DNA of 64,000 bases from Xylogone sp. PMI_703 (taxonomy: Eukaryota > Ascomycota > Leotiomycetes). Location of the stretch: contig JAJTUQ010000004.1 in NCBI GenBank assembly GCA_021399445.1, positions 6,076,001-6,140,000 of the forward strand. The letters run 5' to 3'. Below the pieces are notes generated by a model. It ran no database searches. It had not been told where the DNA came from and saw nothing but the letters and a program-made list of their open reading frames with translations. Positions 10,648 through 20,556 of this stretch are shown piece after piece (the first letter of the stretch is position 1; each line of letters begins with the position of its first letter). A program made the translations under genes and the position numbers.

Positions 10648-11897
10648 TTATTTAGCATTCCTAACTTCCACATCGCCATTCTCCAGTCCGAAATACGCTG
10701 CTACTGGCTTCTGCCCACCTTCCTCTCCACCGGAGGTTGCAACCTGAATTCCATTCTCTCCATAAAACAAACCCACTTCCAAAACTCCCACTATCATCTT
10801 TAATCTCTTCCCTAAGTTTTTCACTTCCCAGTTTCCGTTTTCTCCTTCTCCCTTGACGCCATCCTTCAGGTCAGATGGGAGTAACAAGCGGGGGAACGGC
10901 GCGTCTATTATCCACATGCCGTTGTCCGTAACGATGGGCCCGGCTTTAGCGCTTCCACCTTGCCGTATTTTGGGGTCTATCGATCCAAGGGTGATGAGAG
11001 TTCTCTTCACAGCAGGCGCAGAGAGAGGCGCAACTTCGATCGGGATAGCCTTCCAGGAAGTAAGAAGACGTGATTGGAGTTTTCGAGAGTCTAGAGAACA
11101 GTGAGTATTACTACTCGCGTTATAATGCATGTTTTCAGTATTCCCTCAACATACACATCCGGCATGTCATCAAGGTGACAACACACAAACAGATCAGTTC
11201 ACCCGAAATGCTCACGGGATATGTATTCAAGCGATAGAAAGACAGAGTGAAGTGTAGTAAAACTACCCATTAGAGAGCAAAGTAAATCTAGCCTACCTGC
11301 AACGCAAATGAATTTCCTAGCAGCAGTTGCAACCAGCTTCTCCTGGAACAGACACGCCCCACCTCCCTTGATACAGTTCAAATCATTATCAATCTCATCA
11401 GCACCATCAAACGCAACATCTAGCAGCTGCCTCTTCCCCTTCAACCCAACATCAGCGCTCGTATCAACCAGGGGCAGATTATCAATGCTCCCCAGATTCA
11501 GCCCCGCTTCCAGAATCAGCTCCTTAGACTGGTCGCCCGTGGGCACGAAGATCATCTTTGAGGTTATATCGCGGCTGATGGCGGCAATGGCCTCAACTAC
11601 GTAGACGACTGTGCTACCGGATCCGATGCCGATGAATTGGTAGGACGCATCGAAGTGGTCGGCCACGGCCTTGTACGCTGCACTGCGCTTCGCGGATTCA
11701 ATTATAGAGAGTGGCTTGCCATCTCTTGCGAGAGGCTTGGCTGCGCCGGTGTCCAATGCTGACATTGAGCGGCTGCTGGTGAAAGACCTGGTCGGGATAT
11801 TAAGGGTGGTGTGATGGCGATGTGGCACTCGTAAGGCCGGTGTGATAATCCGAGGAGAAGCGTTGTGGCTGCAAAAGGTGAAGAGACGGAGGTTCAT
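10648..11897 (-). CDS. RKI1: Ribose-5-phosphate isomerase A-type, possible mitochondrial-like extension
   Basis: Exons 11897..11297 and 11090..10648; the 206-nt intron is longer than most here. 347 aa from the ATG at 11897, or 303 aa from the second ATG at 11765 (MSALDTG). The enzyme interconverts ribose-5-phosphate and ribulose-5-phosphate in the pentose phosphate pathway. Motifs seen: [16 protein letters not shown] (phosphate loop), [10 protein letters not shown], and [17 protein letters not shown], then after the junction [12 protein letters not shown] and the C-terminal PFPRLLL. The first 44 residues are rich in Arg/His/Ser and lack acidic residues, like a mitochondrial presequence; the second ATG would give the normal cytosolic form. 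Family assignment is secure; which start is used cannot be told from the sequence. Confidence 0.93.
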
Positions 11898-12935
11898 GGA
11901 CTCATATATACAGAGATGGACCACCGCAATTGACTTTTTAGCTTCCAAGAGATGGGGCAGCCGGTGATGGGGGGTATGGTGAAGCTGAGAAAATGTTCGC
12001 TTATGTACCGTACTTGCATTGAAAGCTACTGTATCCTAAGGCTGCACGATACCCCTCCATGCAGTGTACAGGTCCCGCTGCAGACCATAAAAGAGACCCT
12101 TTGCGACTCTACCAAAGCATCGTCAGATGGACTGGACCCTCTAAGAGCTTAGTAACGTGTTACAGGTCTGGTAACTTATTACAGTTTGAGGTGAAGGTGA
12201 TTATAAAGCTGCCTGGAGCCAATGGGCGACGTACCAGTCTAAGCTGTGCAAGCTAAGCTACTAAGAGCTTAGCACTAGTATGACAGTGCTTTACTCAGAC
12301 TTGATATCACATGACGGGGCTTTCTTTGCCAGATCAATATTTTGACTACTTTTTTTATTATGTGCAGAGTATTACTACAGTCATATCATCAGCTGTGGGA
12401 GTTTACAGCTTCTTCGGATAGGGTCAGACGTATCTGCACGTTCCCCTTGACTCGTACGAAATTGCCGATACCGGCAACAACGCACTCACAGCTATCAGCA
12501 GTGTATCTTCTAACAGAACTAACTATAAATATGCTAGTTGATATCAGAAATAACACAGTAACGATTAGTTAAGTGCCGGTGAAGGTTAGTCACTATCCCC
12601 TCATAATACTTGTCACCCACAAAGGCTAATAAACTGGAGAATATTGCACCCTCAGCACGGGCTGTGCGTAAGATTTTGACAAAGCACACAGGGACTTTAT
12701 AAGCTCAATTAGGAAATTTTGATGATTCTTTTGACCTCGTATACCGAGCTCTGAGTAAATGAGAGTGTCAGACCAGGGGGCCTGTGGATTAGATGACAGG
12801 TATTATGAGGGGGATAATACTATAAATCACAAATCACGTTAAATGAATTGGGGCATCGAATAAGTCAAAGGTTAAGCATATAATCTGCTCATTAACATTG
12901 GCCATGTTTATGTTTCTTTTATATCTGTGCTATGA
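11898..12935. other. Intergenic region with a MITE
   Basis: No gene seen. Two short near-palindromes TAAGAGCTTAG occur near 12140 and 12263. The 3' half is occupied by the TA-flanked inverted-repeat element. Confidence 0.4.
12589..12820. mobile_element. 232-bp MITE with TA target-site duplication
   Basis: The left end GTCACTATCCCCTCATAAT and the right end (read in reverse) GTATTATCCCCCTCATAAT form terminal inverted repeats of about 27 bp that run on through TAC(T/C)TGTCA. TA dinucleotides flank it at 12587-12588 and 12821-12822, as for Tc1/mariner insertions. No coding capacity. Not related to the TTGTTGG elements elsewhere in the window. Confidence 0.75.
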
Positions 12936-14483
12936 TCACCTTCTGGCCGGCTTGAGAGTGCAAAATAGCGGTGTCTTCTGCCAAAACCCTTGGATTTTCT
13001 GCTGTCGCCATTCTTCGTGCCCCGGCTCGAGCTGCCAATCAAACCGATATAACAGCGTAGCAAAGATAAGACGCATTTCTGCCCTTGCAATGTTCTTCCC
13101 AAGGCAGTTCCTGGGACCGAACGAGAAAGGCTGCATACAGTCTTTCTTATCGCTGTCAAAAGGTGGCGAGTCTCGAGTCTCTGGTAACCAACGCTGTGGG
13201 AGGAATGCCTCGGGGAGATGAAAGTTGTCAGGGGAGTAGGACGCCGAATAATGGTGTACACCCACAGTGGTACCCTGAGGAACGAATTTTCCTTCGATCA
13301 CCTCGCCGCCTGCTGGTACGCGCCGTGGTAGCGTGACGGCCACTGGGGGATACATTCGGAGCGTCTCCGTAATAACCGCGTCGAGGTATACCAGCTTGTT
13401 GGTACTCGTAAGAGTGATTTCGTCCTCATTTGCGTGCGCTTCCCGGATCTCCTTGACTAGCCTCCGATAGACGGGCGGATGCGTAAGCATGTAGAATACT
13501 GCGCCAGACAGGGCCGTGGCTGTCGACTCGGAGCCTGCGATAGATAGCGAGAAGGCATTGACGTTGATCTCGGCTGGGCTCATGGCTTTCTCTTCGTTGG
13601 CCGCCAAGATGTAATGCAGAAAGTCACGATGCTCAGAACCTCTCTCGATCCGTCTCTGCACTGTGCGCATGGCCGTTTGGACATTCTTGATCCTCTGTCC
13701 CAAGAGACTCTTCGGCGTGAAGTACTTGCGGAGAGCCATGATGCCCCAGTACTTCCACATCTGGTCGAACATGAGTTCTGATGCCATGGCGGTGATGGAT
13801 TGCACGAAGGGCGCATAGTCTCCTTGGTCGAGGCAACCGAAGTTCTCGCCGAATGACATGTGACCGATGAGATCAAAAGAGGTGAAAGTTAACCATGCCA
13901 CGATGTCTACTGGGCCCTCGCTGCACTCTCGTGAGAGTTGGTCCGCCAACTTTCTGGTGTATAACTGCAGGATGGATTCCTGCTCGCGAAGGGCCGTCTC
14001 GGAAAACGCATGCGAGAGCAGCCGGCGCTGTCGGGTATGTGTCTGCCTGTCGGCGACGAGGATATTTTGGGCACCCGTCGGTGTGTGCAGGCGGAAGATG
14101 GGGTCCTTGCCCATCTCCTCCTTGCGGTGGCCGTATATCGTCCTCCATGCATCTGCAGTCGAGTAGGACAGCTCGTTCGGTGCCACCCGAACGGTGCCTC
14201 CATATATGGTGTGCAACTGAAGGAGCCGGGAATGCAGTCGCCCTTGATATTGGTAATAGCACCACGGTATACGTGACGCCGCCCAGAGCGTTGGGCCAGG
14301 GAATTTCCGCAGTGGATGAAAGAAGAGGTTGAACACAAGCTGGTAGATGACGAATGTTGTTACCTATTTGTCGGGTTAGAAAACAGTGCAAGCAGCTAGA
14401 TCTTCTTGTCAATAACGTACAAAGAACATGGCCACGCCAAGTACTTTCACCAGACTCAAGTTAGTCTGGATTATTGTATCCAT
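12936..14483 (-). CDS. Cytochrome P450 monooxygenase
   Basis: Exons 14483..14421 and 14363..12936, intron 57 nt, 496 aa. The short first exon supplies the N-terminal membrane anchor (VKVLGVAMFFVTTFVIYQLV) followed by the proline hinge FFHPLRKFPGP. Motifs: I-helix AGSEST near 298, K-helix ETLR near 354, PERF-like FLPQRW, and the heme loop FSFGPRNCLG with Cys near 441. It resembles microsomal fungal P450s of the isotrichodermin-hydroxylase type, but the substrate cannot be read from the sequence. It diverges from the maleylacetate-reductase-like gene, suggesting that it hydroxylates an aromatic or a related compound feeding that pathway (inference). Confidence 0.95.
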
Positions 14484-15018
14484 ATTCAAAAGAGTCGTGA
14501 ATCAAAACATGGGGCTATGTACAGTACGTGAACCGCCGTTCAAAACCTTTAATTATTAAAATAACCATAGCTCTGCAAATTCGAATATAAAGATCAGCAT
14601 CCGTGGAGCTTCCGTCAGGACAAAGAATCTTGACACCCAGCTAAGCATGAGCTATAGAGAGGTCGATATACTCGGGCACCGGCTCATGCTAGGGTGAACC
14701 CTCTCGGCCTCTCGGCGTCGATGAGCCCATCAAACGCCAGGGTAAGAAAGAAAATACCTTAATGAGGGTAGATAAATTCAGATGGTATAGTAGATATTTG
14801 TCTCTAACTGCTCGAAAGAGGTTTCACTCGCTAACTCGCTGTCCCGGAATCCGGACATCGAACGCTCCTTACGATAGGATTTGGACGAATAGTGCCTCTA
14901 CAAGCGCACCTGCATAAGAGTTAAGAGCTTCCTGAGCCAGTCGTGAAAATGGCGATGGAGCGTCTGGCGATAGCTTTCCCATTTGGCTTGTTGACTACTG
15001 TTTTGTTTGCCTTGCCCC
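14484..15018. promoter_or_regulatory. Divergent promoter of the P450 and maleylacetate-reductase-like genes
   Basis: 535 bp between the two starts. It contains CGGAATCCG (14845-14853), an inverted CGG-N3-CCG within CCGG-N3-CCGG, of the kind bound by zinc-cluster dimers. Other candidates are GAACCGCCGTTC near 14530 and a CGG-N5-CGG direct repeat near 14705. All are motif-level guesses. Confidence 0.5.
14845..14853. promoter_or_regulatory. CGG-N3-CCG palindrome (zinc-cluster site candidate)
   Basis: CGGAATCCG, flanked by C and G to make CCGG-N3-CCGG, in the shared promoter of the P450 and maleylacetate-reductase-like genes. Inverted CGG triplets are the usual target form of Zn(II)2Cys6 dimers. 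Confidence 0.4.
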
Positions 15019-16167
15019 ATGTCTGCTGACGACTCGACGACCCTCTCCGGCTTCTGGCAGCCACGTATCAGCCTGGAAAAACTATACTATGGCTCGGGTT
15101 GTGTCCAGAACTACTTGATTGAGGCCTTGCCCTCTTCGTCGTCCAAGGCCTTTATCATCACGGGAAGCTCGCTCGCGACCAAGACGCCGTTGACGCGGCA
15201 GCTCGAGACTCTGCTGGGCAAGCACCACGCCGGGACCATCTCCAATATCAGGCAGCATGGGCCTCTGGCTGACGTCGAGCAGGCCACCGAAGCCGTGCTA
15301 GGCTGTGACGATGTCGACACTATCATATCCCTCGGCGGTGGCTCACCCATCGACACTGCCAAGGTGATCTCCTTCCATGCCAAGGAGCGACGAGGGACCT
15401 TCCTCACCCACTTGACCATTCCCACCACTCTTAGTGCCGCCGAGTGCACCGCGGGTGGCGGCTACACCAAGCCAGACGGTGTCAAGGTTGGCTTTCGAGC
15501 CCCTGAGATGGGCGTCGCAGCCATCTTCTACGACCCGCAGTATGTGCGTTACACGCCCAAGGATCTCTGGCTAAGCACTGGCATGCGTGCCATGGACCAC
15601 GCTGTTGAGTGCATGTACCACCCCTGCGCGGCGGAGATGCCGTGGAAGGCCCTGGCACAGTGGGCGGCGTCCGAGCTGTTCGAGTGCCTCCCGAAGGCTC
15701 GGGACGCGCACCCCGAAGATGACACCCTTACCGTAAGGCTCATGCTTGCGGCCTACGCCAGCTCCGGCCTCAAAGGCGAGAATCTCAAGGGAGGCATGGG
15801 GCTGTCGCATAGCTTGGGCCATGCCTTAGGCAGTCCATATAGCATTCCGCACGGCATCACCTCGTGCATGACCCTGGGGAAGGTGGTCCGCCTGAAAGCA
15901 AACGAGTCGCCCGAGGACGCCAGGCAAATCGCACGTCTACTACCGGCAGCGGGAGGCCACACGACAGGCGATGACCGTCGGGATGCCATCGAGGTAGGGG
16001 ATCGCATTATTGCTCTGGTCAATGACCTGGGTCTGGGGAGTAGCTCTCTGTCCGACTTCGGTGTGAGCAGGGATGAGATGCTCATCATTGCACAAAGAGC
16101 GCTAGGAGGTGTTAATAATGGCTCACTCCATGACCAGGTCAAGAAATTAGTTCAGACTCTTTTCTAG
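15019..16167 (+). CDS. Iron-containing-ADH family protein, maleylacetate reductase-like
   Basis: Intronless, 382 aa from the first ATG (15019). The nucleotide-binding motif is SLGGGSPIDTAKV (about 105-116), then TIPTTLSAAE and the metal region. In Fe-dependent alcohol dehydrogenases the block reads roughly TGMDALTHAIE; here it is TGMRAMDHAVE, so the usual Asp ligand is replaced by Arg near 190 while His 194 remains. The second pair is in GLSHSLGHALGSPYSIPHG. Loss of that Asp is what I expect of the maleylacetate reductase branch, which reduces maleylacetate to 3-oxoadipate. The neighbouring intradiol dioxygenase makes this the best guess; a generic Fe-ADH is the alternative. Confidence 0.85.
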   Translation: MSADDSTTLSGFWQPRISLEKLYYGSGCVQNYLIEALPSSSSKAFIITGSSLATKTPLTRQLETLLGKHHAGTISNIRQHGPLADVEQATEAVLGCDDVDTIISLGGGSPIDTAKVISFHAKERRGTFLTHLTIPTTLSAAECTAGGGYTKPDGVKVGFRAPEMGVAAIFYDPQYVRYTPKDLWLSTGMRAMDHAVECMYHPCAAEMPWKALAQWAASELFECLPKARDAHPEDDTLTVRLMLAAYASSGLKGENLKGGMGLSHSLGHALGSPYSIPHGITSCMTLGKVVRLKANESPEDARQIARLLPAAGGHTTGDDRRDAIEVGDRIIALVNDLGLGSSSLSDFGVSRDEMLIIAQRALGGVNNGSLHDQVKKLVQTLF

Positions 16168-17473
16168 CTCTTGCTTCTATCATGGAAGCTGGAGAATAAA
16201 AAGAGTATTTGTTGGAATATTTTTGTGAGTAGCCATTCTCGCGCATGGTATTTGATGGAAAGGTTATAGCAAAGAGAATGTAGTATACAACTGGATAGAA
16301 TTGCATTGGACTACAGTAAAGAACTAAAAGCTATTTGAATAGCGAGCAAGTAGAGCCATATCTCTAGACATCTGGAGTGCTCTGCGCATCTTGTATTTGA
16401 GATTGTTGGCATGCCTGTATAGAGAGTGCGGAGGCAGAGCGGCTTGACTTTATTTAGGGGTACGGTGTAGGCGGCATGACAATATTCTGTAGCTATATCC
16501 TTTCGTGGACTACGCCTTACACTTGAAATCTTCGTACCTCAATTAATACACAATGTCTCCTACTATCGGGCATACGTTGCGTACGATTGGCTACTACATT
16601 CCCGTGTGAACCAACAGAAATCATACACCAGATATTCAGTTGACGGCCTCAGGCCATATATTTGGTAAGTGACCCTTGCCACTATTCACAATCATACAGA
16701 AGTGAATTCATACTAATTTATGATGTTGTAGTTGATACAGCGCACTTATACCTTTTGGCCGGTTGTAAGGCCCTCCAGTTACTTATACCTCATTCTTACG
16801 CTATTAAGCCGCCAATTAGCTTACTGAACCTTCTGTAATGGCAACAGTTCAATCAGCATATCAGCAATCATATTCTCCGTAAGGTAGTGCTCTACAGAGG
16901 ACCTCTTCACTGGACTGAGGACATTAGATACCAAAAACGTTAACGTGTCTCGTACAGCAATCACTTTCCAATTATCACCTCTACATTACGCACCAGGCCT
17001 GCTTCCGATGTTCCGTTCCCATCGCTCTTGCCGAAAGGGATTGGCGAGAAGGGGCTCCCCGCACGTGAACTACCGTCAGTGCTCCATCTCCCCGCGTTTT
17101 ATCATGCCGGGAGTGGGAGGCGTCGGAAGTGAACTTATCCGTCGCTTAAGGGAGCCAGTGGCAGCTGCTCTCGCTGCCGAGTCCACAGCCGACTCCCCGC
17201 ATCCGCGGCCATATATTTTTCCAACAGCATCCAGACGAACTACCGCAGAGTACAACCGCGACTTCCACTTCAACTCAGTGGTAGAAACAGACCATTTGGA
17301 TCCTCAAAGTTCCGCTGCTTCCAGTTCATACTTCAAATAGCCATCTCCTTTCTGCTCCTGGGACGGATCATTCTACAATAATTCATCCTTTGCATATTCA
17401 CTTAATTTCCCAAACGAAGTTCAAATTAGTAACAAGCATCTTCATTCCCCCACTATAGAAAAATAGCGTCATC
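16168..17473. other. Intergenic region upstream of the ring-cleavage dioxygenase
   Basis: Holds the solo TTGTTGG element (16403-16617). Bases 16945-17340 are open in the plus frame, but the product is low-complexity and unrecognised; I read it as promoter. A TATATTTTT sequence near 17212 could be the dioxygenase TATA element. Confidence 0.35.
16403..16617 (+). mobile_element. Solo TTGTTGG-type MITE, copy 1
   Basis: 215 bp, starting TTGTTGGCATGCCTGTA and ending CCCGTGTGAACCAACAG; the ends are inverted (TTGTTGG/CCAACA). The interior shares long blocks with 18884-19097 and with the reversed copy at 24592-24808: ATTCTGTAGCTATATCCTTT, CTTCGTACCTCAAT, and a self-complementary CGTACG...CGTACG core. 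No coding capacity. Confidence 0.85.
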
Positions 17474-18467
17474 ATGGCCAATAACAGCAAATACGACCCC
17501 AACTTCACCCAACATGTCATTGACCTTATGAGCCCCGAGACAAAACCGAGACACAGAGAGATTCTCACCTCCTTGATCAAGCATTTACATGACTTCTGCC
17601 GAGAAGTTGAGCTTACACAAGAGGAATGGATTATTGGTGTTAACTACGTCAACTCTATCGGTCAAGCTTACAAGAAAAACCGAAATGAGGCCTGGCGAGT
17701 CTGCGATATCTTGGGCGTTGAATCGTGAGTACCTAGCTTCAACGGCACTGCCAGAATAAACCCTATTAAATAGCTAACAATCCCTACACAGTCTCGTCGA
17801 CGAGATCAACCACAAGATCGTTGTCGATAAGGGCCTCTCTCCCACATCTTCAGCCATTCTCGGCCCCTTCTGGTCTCCTGACTCACCATTCAGGGAGCTT
17901 GGCGGCAGTGTAGTGCAGGACATGCCAAAAGATGGACAGCTCACATTATTCCATGGGGTTATCAAGGATGCCGACACCGGCAAGGGTATTCCAAATGCTG
18001 TCTTCGACATGTGGCAGGCCAGCACCAACGGCAAGTACGATGCCCACGATCCTGAGAACCAATCTCGTCACAACCTTCGAGGGAAGTTCCGCACCAATGA
18101 AGAGGGCAAGTTCTGGTTCTACTGCCTAAAGCCCACCGAATACGCCATTGATACCTCCGGTCCATCTGCTGATCTGCTCAAGATCATGGGCCGACACCCT
18201 AACCGCCCGGCTCACATCCACATGATGGTCACTCATCCCGATTACATCGGTGTGACTGCCCAGCTATATCCGAACGACGACCGATGGCTGGAGACTGACA
18301 CCGTCTGCGCCGTCAAGGATGATCTGCTCCTGGACTTCAAGCCGGCCAAGAACGACCCCAACGGCGCTGTTCTTGACGTTGAGTACGATGTCCGCCTGTT
18401 ATCGAAGAAGTACAAGCCTGATTCCAGCATGTTGATGGCAAACGCAAACCAGAACAACTTTGATTAA
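17474..18467 (+). CDS. Intradiol ring-cleavage dioxygenase, hydroxyquinol/catechol 1,2-dioxygenase
   Basis: Exons 17474..17724 and 17792..18467, intron 67 nt, 308 aa. The N-terminal helical dimerisation domain (EILTSLIKHLHDFCREV, WIIGVNYVNSIGQ) precedes the catalytic beta-sandwich. The four non-heme Fe(III) ligands are visible at the expected places: Tyr166 in NGKYDAHD, Tyr201 in TEYAIDT, and His225/His227 in GRHPNRPAHIHMM. These enzymes open catechols or hydroxyquinol between the two hydroxyls, giving a muconate or maleylacetate. The SGPSADLLKIMGRHP block and the maleylacetate-reductase-like neighbour favour hydroxyquinol. Cytosolic; no signal peptide. Confidence 0.93.
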
Positions 18468-18883
18468 AACCAGAGAGGTTTTGGTTTATGTGTTGAAATT
18501 TTTGATCTTTTGTATAACGTGACCGAATTATTTTTGTATATAACATAACAGGACGGATGATATCTGTGGAGCTTTGTGTTAAGTCAAATTTGATGCAAGG
18601 CAGATTGCAAGCTCGAAAGAGAGTTGAGAGTGGTGCCAAGTTTATGTTTGGACTATTAAGAGTTATTATTAGCTCCGTATCAGGAGAAGCATCATCAGCA
18701 GACATAGTTGTAAGAATCTAAAATAAAAAATTAACTACCCTAGAACTTCCCAATTCATACGGTAGTTAAAAGGTTCAGTGCTACTTTAGTTGTGTAACAG
18801 TAAAGGACTTATAACTTAAGATAGTATTAGTCTTATATTGCTCCCTCCGTAGCTCGCTCGGCCCAATTATCTTTACAATAGCA
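18468..18883. other. 3' flank of the dioxygenase gene
   Basis: AT-rich, no recognised feature before the transposon. Confidence 0.3.
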
Positions 18884-19109
18884 TTGTTGGCATGCCTGTA
18901 GCGCGGAGGCGGAGCAGCATGACAATATTCAGGGGAGCGGCATAGGCGGCGGGTCACGACAGTATTCTGTAGCTATATCCTTTCGTAGGCTACGCCTACA
19001 CTTAGAATCTTCGTACCTGAATCAACACACGCAATACCCCCTAATTTCGGGCGTACGTGCGTACGATTAGTTACCACGTTCCCGTGTGAACCGACAAGTT
19101 TCTTTAGAC

Positions 19110-19963
19110 GATAAAGGCAAACCTTGGCTAGATATTTCAAAAGCTTCTGGTGTTACTCTTCCAAAGACTACTCATTTCAAGCTTCCGGGTCACGTACTCT
19201 CTCTACTAAAGCTATTCAACAAGCTTGCAAAATTGATGAGAATATCATAAATGCAATTTGCGAAGAAGAGAAAGAGCTTACTCCAAAACAAGCTAATACA
19301 CGGCTTGATTGGGTTGATAAACAACTTCAATTACGTCCACACTCAAAGGATTGGAGAGATGTAACATATTGCATTGAGTTTTTGGAATTGGACCTCAAAC
19401 TACCAAGAGATTAAAGAGGAAAAAAGGTCCTACTTTCAGATATAAACCAGAGAACGTTCACAGAAAAAAAGGATTACTACCAAGGATACAAAAGCAAAAG
19501 CAAGAGAAGAACAGCATCTAGAACTTCTTAATGTTTTTGTAGTTATAGGCTACAATACAGAAAGATCATACCATACAAAGTGCCTAATAGGGTAGGCAAG
19601 ATGACTACTAAAGTCTATACAGAAGTCATTCTTCCAGAGCTTTTGCAAGACTTCAAAAAGGAAGGATTAACTCTCTGTCAAGATGCGGATTCAGCTCATG
19701 AAAGCAAAAATACAATAGCATGGGCTAAACAGCACGATCTTCCATTAATTACACTTCCCGGAGTCTCCCCAGACTTCTCTATCTTGGAGACTATGGCCCA
19801 TCCTTTAAAAAAGAAGTTTCATGCTCAACGTAGTACTACAGAGAAGGTAGCTCTAAAGAGGTTTATCCATATTTTTGAGAAGGGAATGGATCAGAAAACA
19901 ATTCATAGATTGTACAATAGTTATACCGCTAGACTACATACGTGTAAGGAAGTGAAAGGGTAA
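19110..19963 (+). pseudogene. Tc1/mariner transposase remnant (DDE)
   Basis: The reading frame shifts at least twice. The N-terminal helix-turn-helix part (GKPWLDISKASGVTLP) is in one frame; the part with ELTPKQANTRLDWVDKQ is in another and stops at 19414; the C-terminal part resumes at about 19580 with LCQDADSAHESKNTI (second catalytic Asp) and PGVSPDFSILET (third acidic residue). The first catalytic acid, expected in a CDEF-like motif, is replaced in TYCIEF. Clearly inactive. Confidence 0.85.
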
Positions 19964-20078
19964 ATGACAAAGTATTGAGTAGGTAGATAAATTGAATTTT
20001 TGGTGTTGGGAGCATGTGCCAATTTCGGCCACTTTTTTCGGAACCGAAGAGTACGCCTACACTTAGGATCTCCATACC

Positions 20079-20144
20079 TGTCAGAACGCAGATATAAGGG
20101 GGTATAAGCATCCAGGCAACTGGAATTCTCCTTTTGCTCTGACA
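20079..20144. mobile_element. Nested 66-bp inverted-repeat insertion
   Basis: Interrupts the right-end repeat of the transposon. Ends TGTCAGAAC and, reversed, TGTCAGAGC (8 of 9 matching). Flanked by a 5-bp duplication ATACC (20074-20078 and 20145-20149). The other copies of this repeat lack the 66 bp. Confidence 0.75.
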
Positions 20145-20556
20145 ATACCTCAATCAATATACGCAATACCCCCTACTATCGGGCGTATGTTGTATACGAT
20201 TTAGTGTTACTTCCCTGTGCGTGCCGACAAAGTCCTAGAAGCTAATAACCATTGATATAACACTTTGGTTCGTCCCTTGCTGCTTGGTAGCGCAAGGCTG
20301 AGAAGCGACACCCAGGAGGCAAGGCTGGCCTCCGTTGCAGTTCATTGGTGGCTTTCGGAATAATGTTACTCCGTGACCCGCAGGCAAACGCTTACATCAT
20401 TGGGGAGGATGGAATTCGCAACAGCTTCAGACCCTTAGACTTACCTTATTTACAGTAGCCGATAATAACTAGAGATTCCCAGCGTTTACTGGTGTGATAC
20501 TATTCAGTAGATCCTGCTATTAGCCTAGCTTGTCACCCGTCTTTTTAACTTCAAAA

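Larger units (their letters stand above)
18884..20230 (+). mobile_element. Degenerate Tc1/mariner-type transposon with sub-terminal direct repeats
   Basis: Terminal inverted repeats TTGTTGGCATGCCTGTA (18884) and, reversed, TTGTCGGCACGCACAGG (20230). The left 214 bp (18884-19097) is itself a complete copy of the solo MITE. The block from TACGCCTACACTTAG to CCGACAA recurs in the same orientation at the right end (about 20051-20230, interrupted by a 66-bp insertion). The broken transposase lies between. The TTGTTGG ends and this interior relate it to the solo copies at 16403 and 24592. Confidence 0.85.

Noticed and set aside
13580..14412. Long open frames on both strands over the P450
   Set aside because: They are GC-driven shadows of the P450 frame; only the P450 frame carries family motifs.
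16945..17340. 131-aa ORF before the dioxygenase
   Set aside because: No recognisable pattern and it lies in the position of the dioxygenase promoter.
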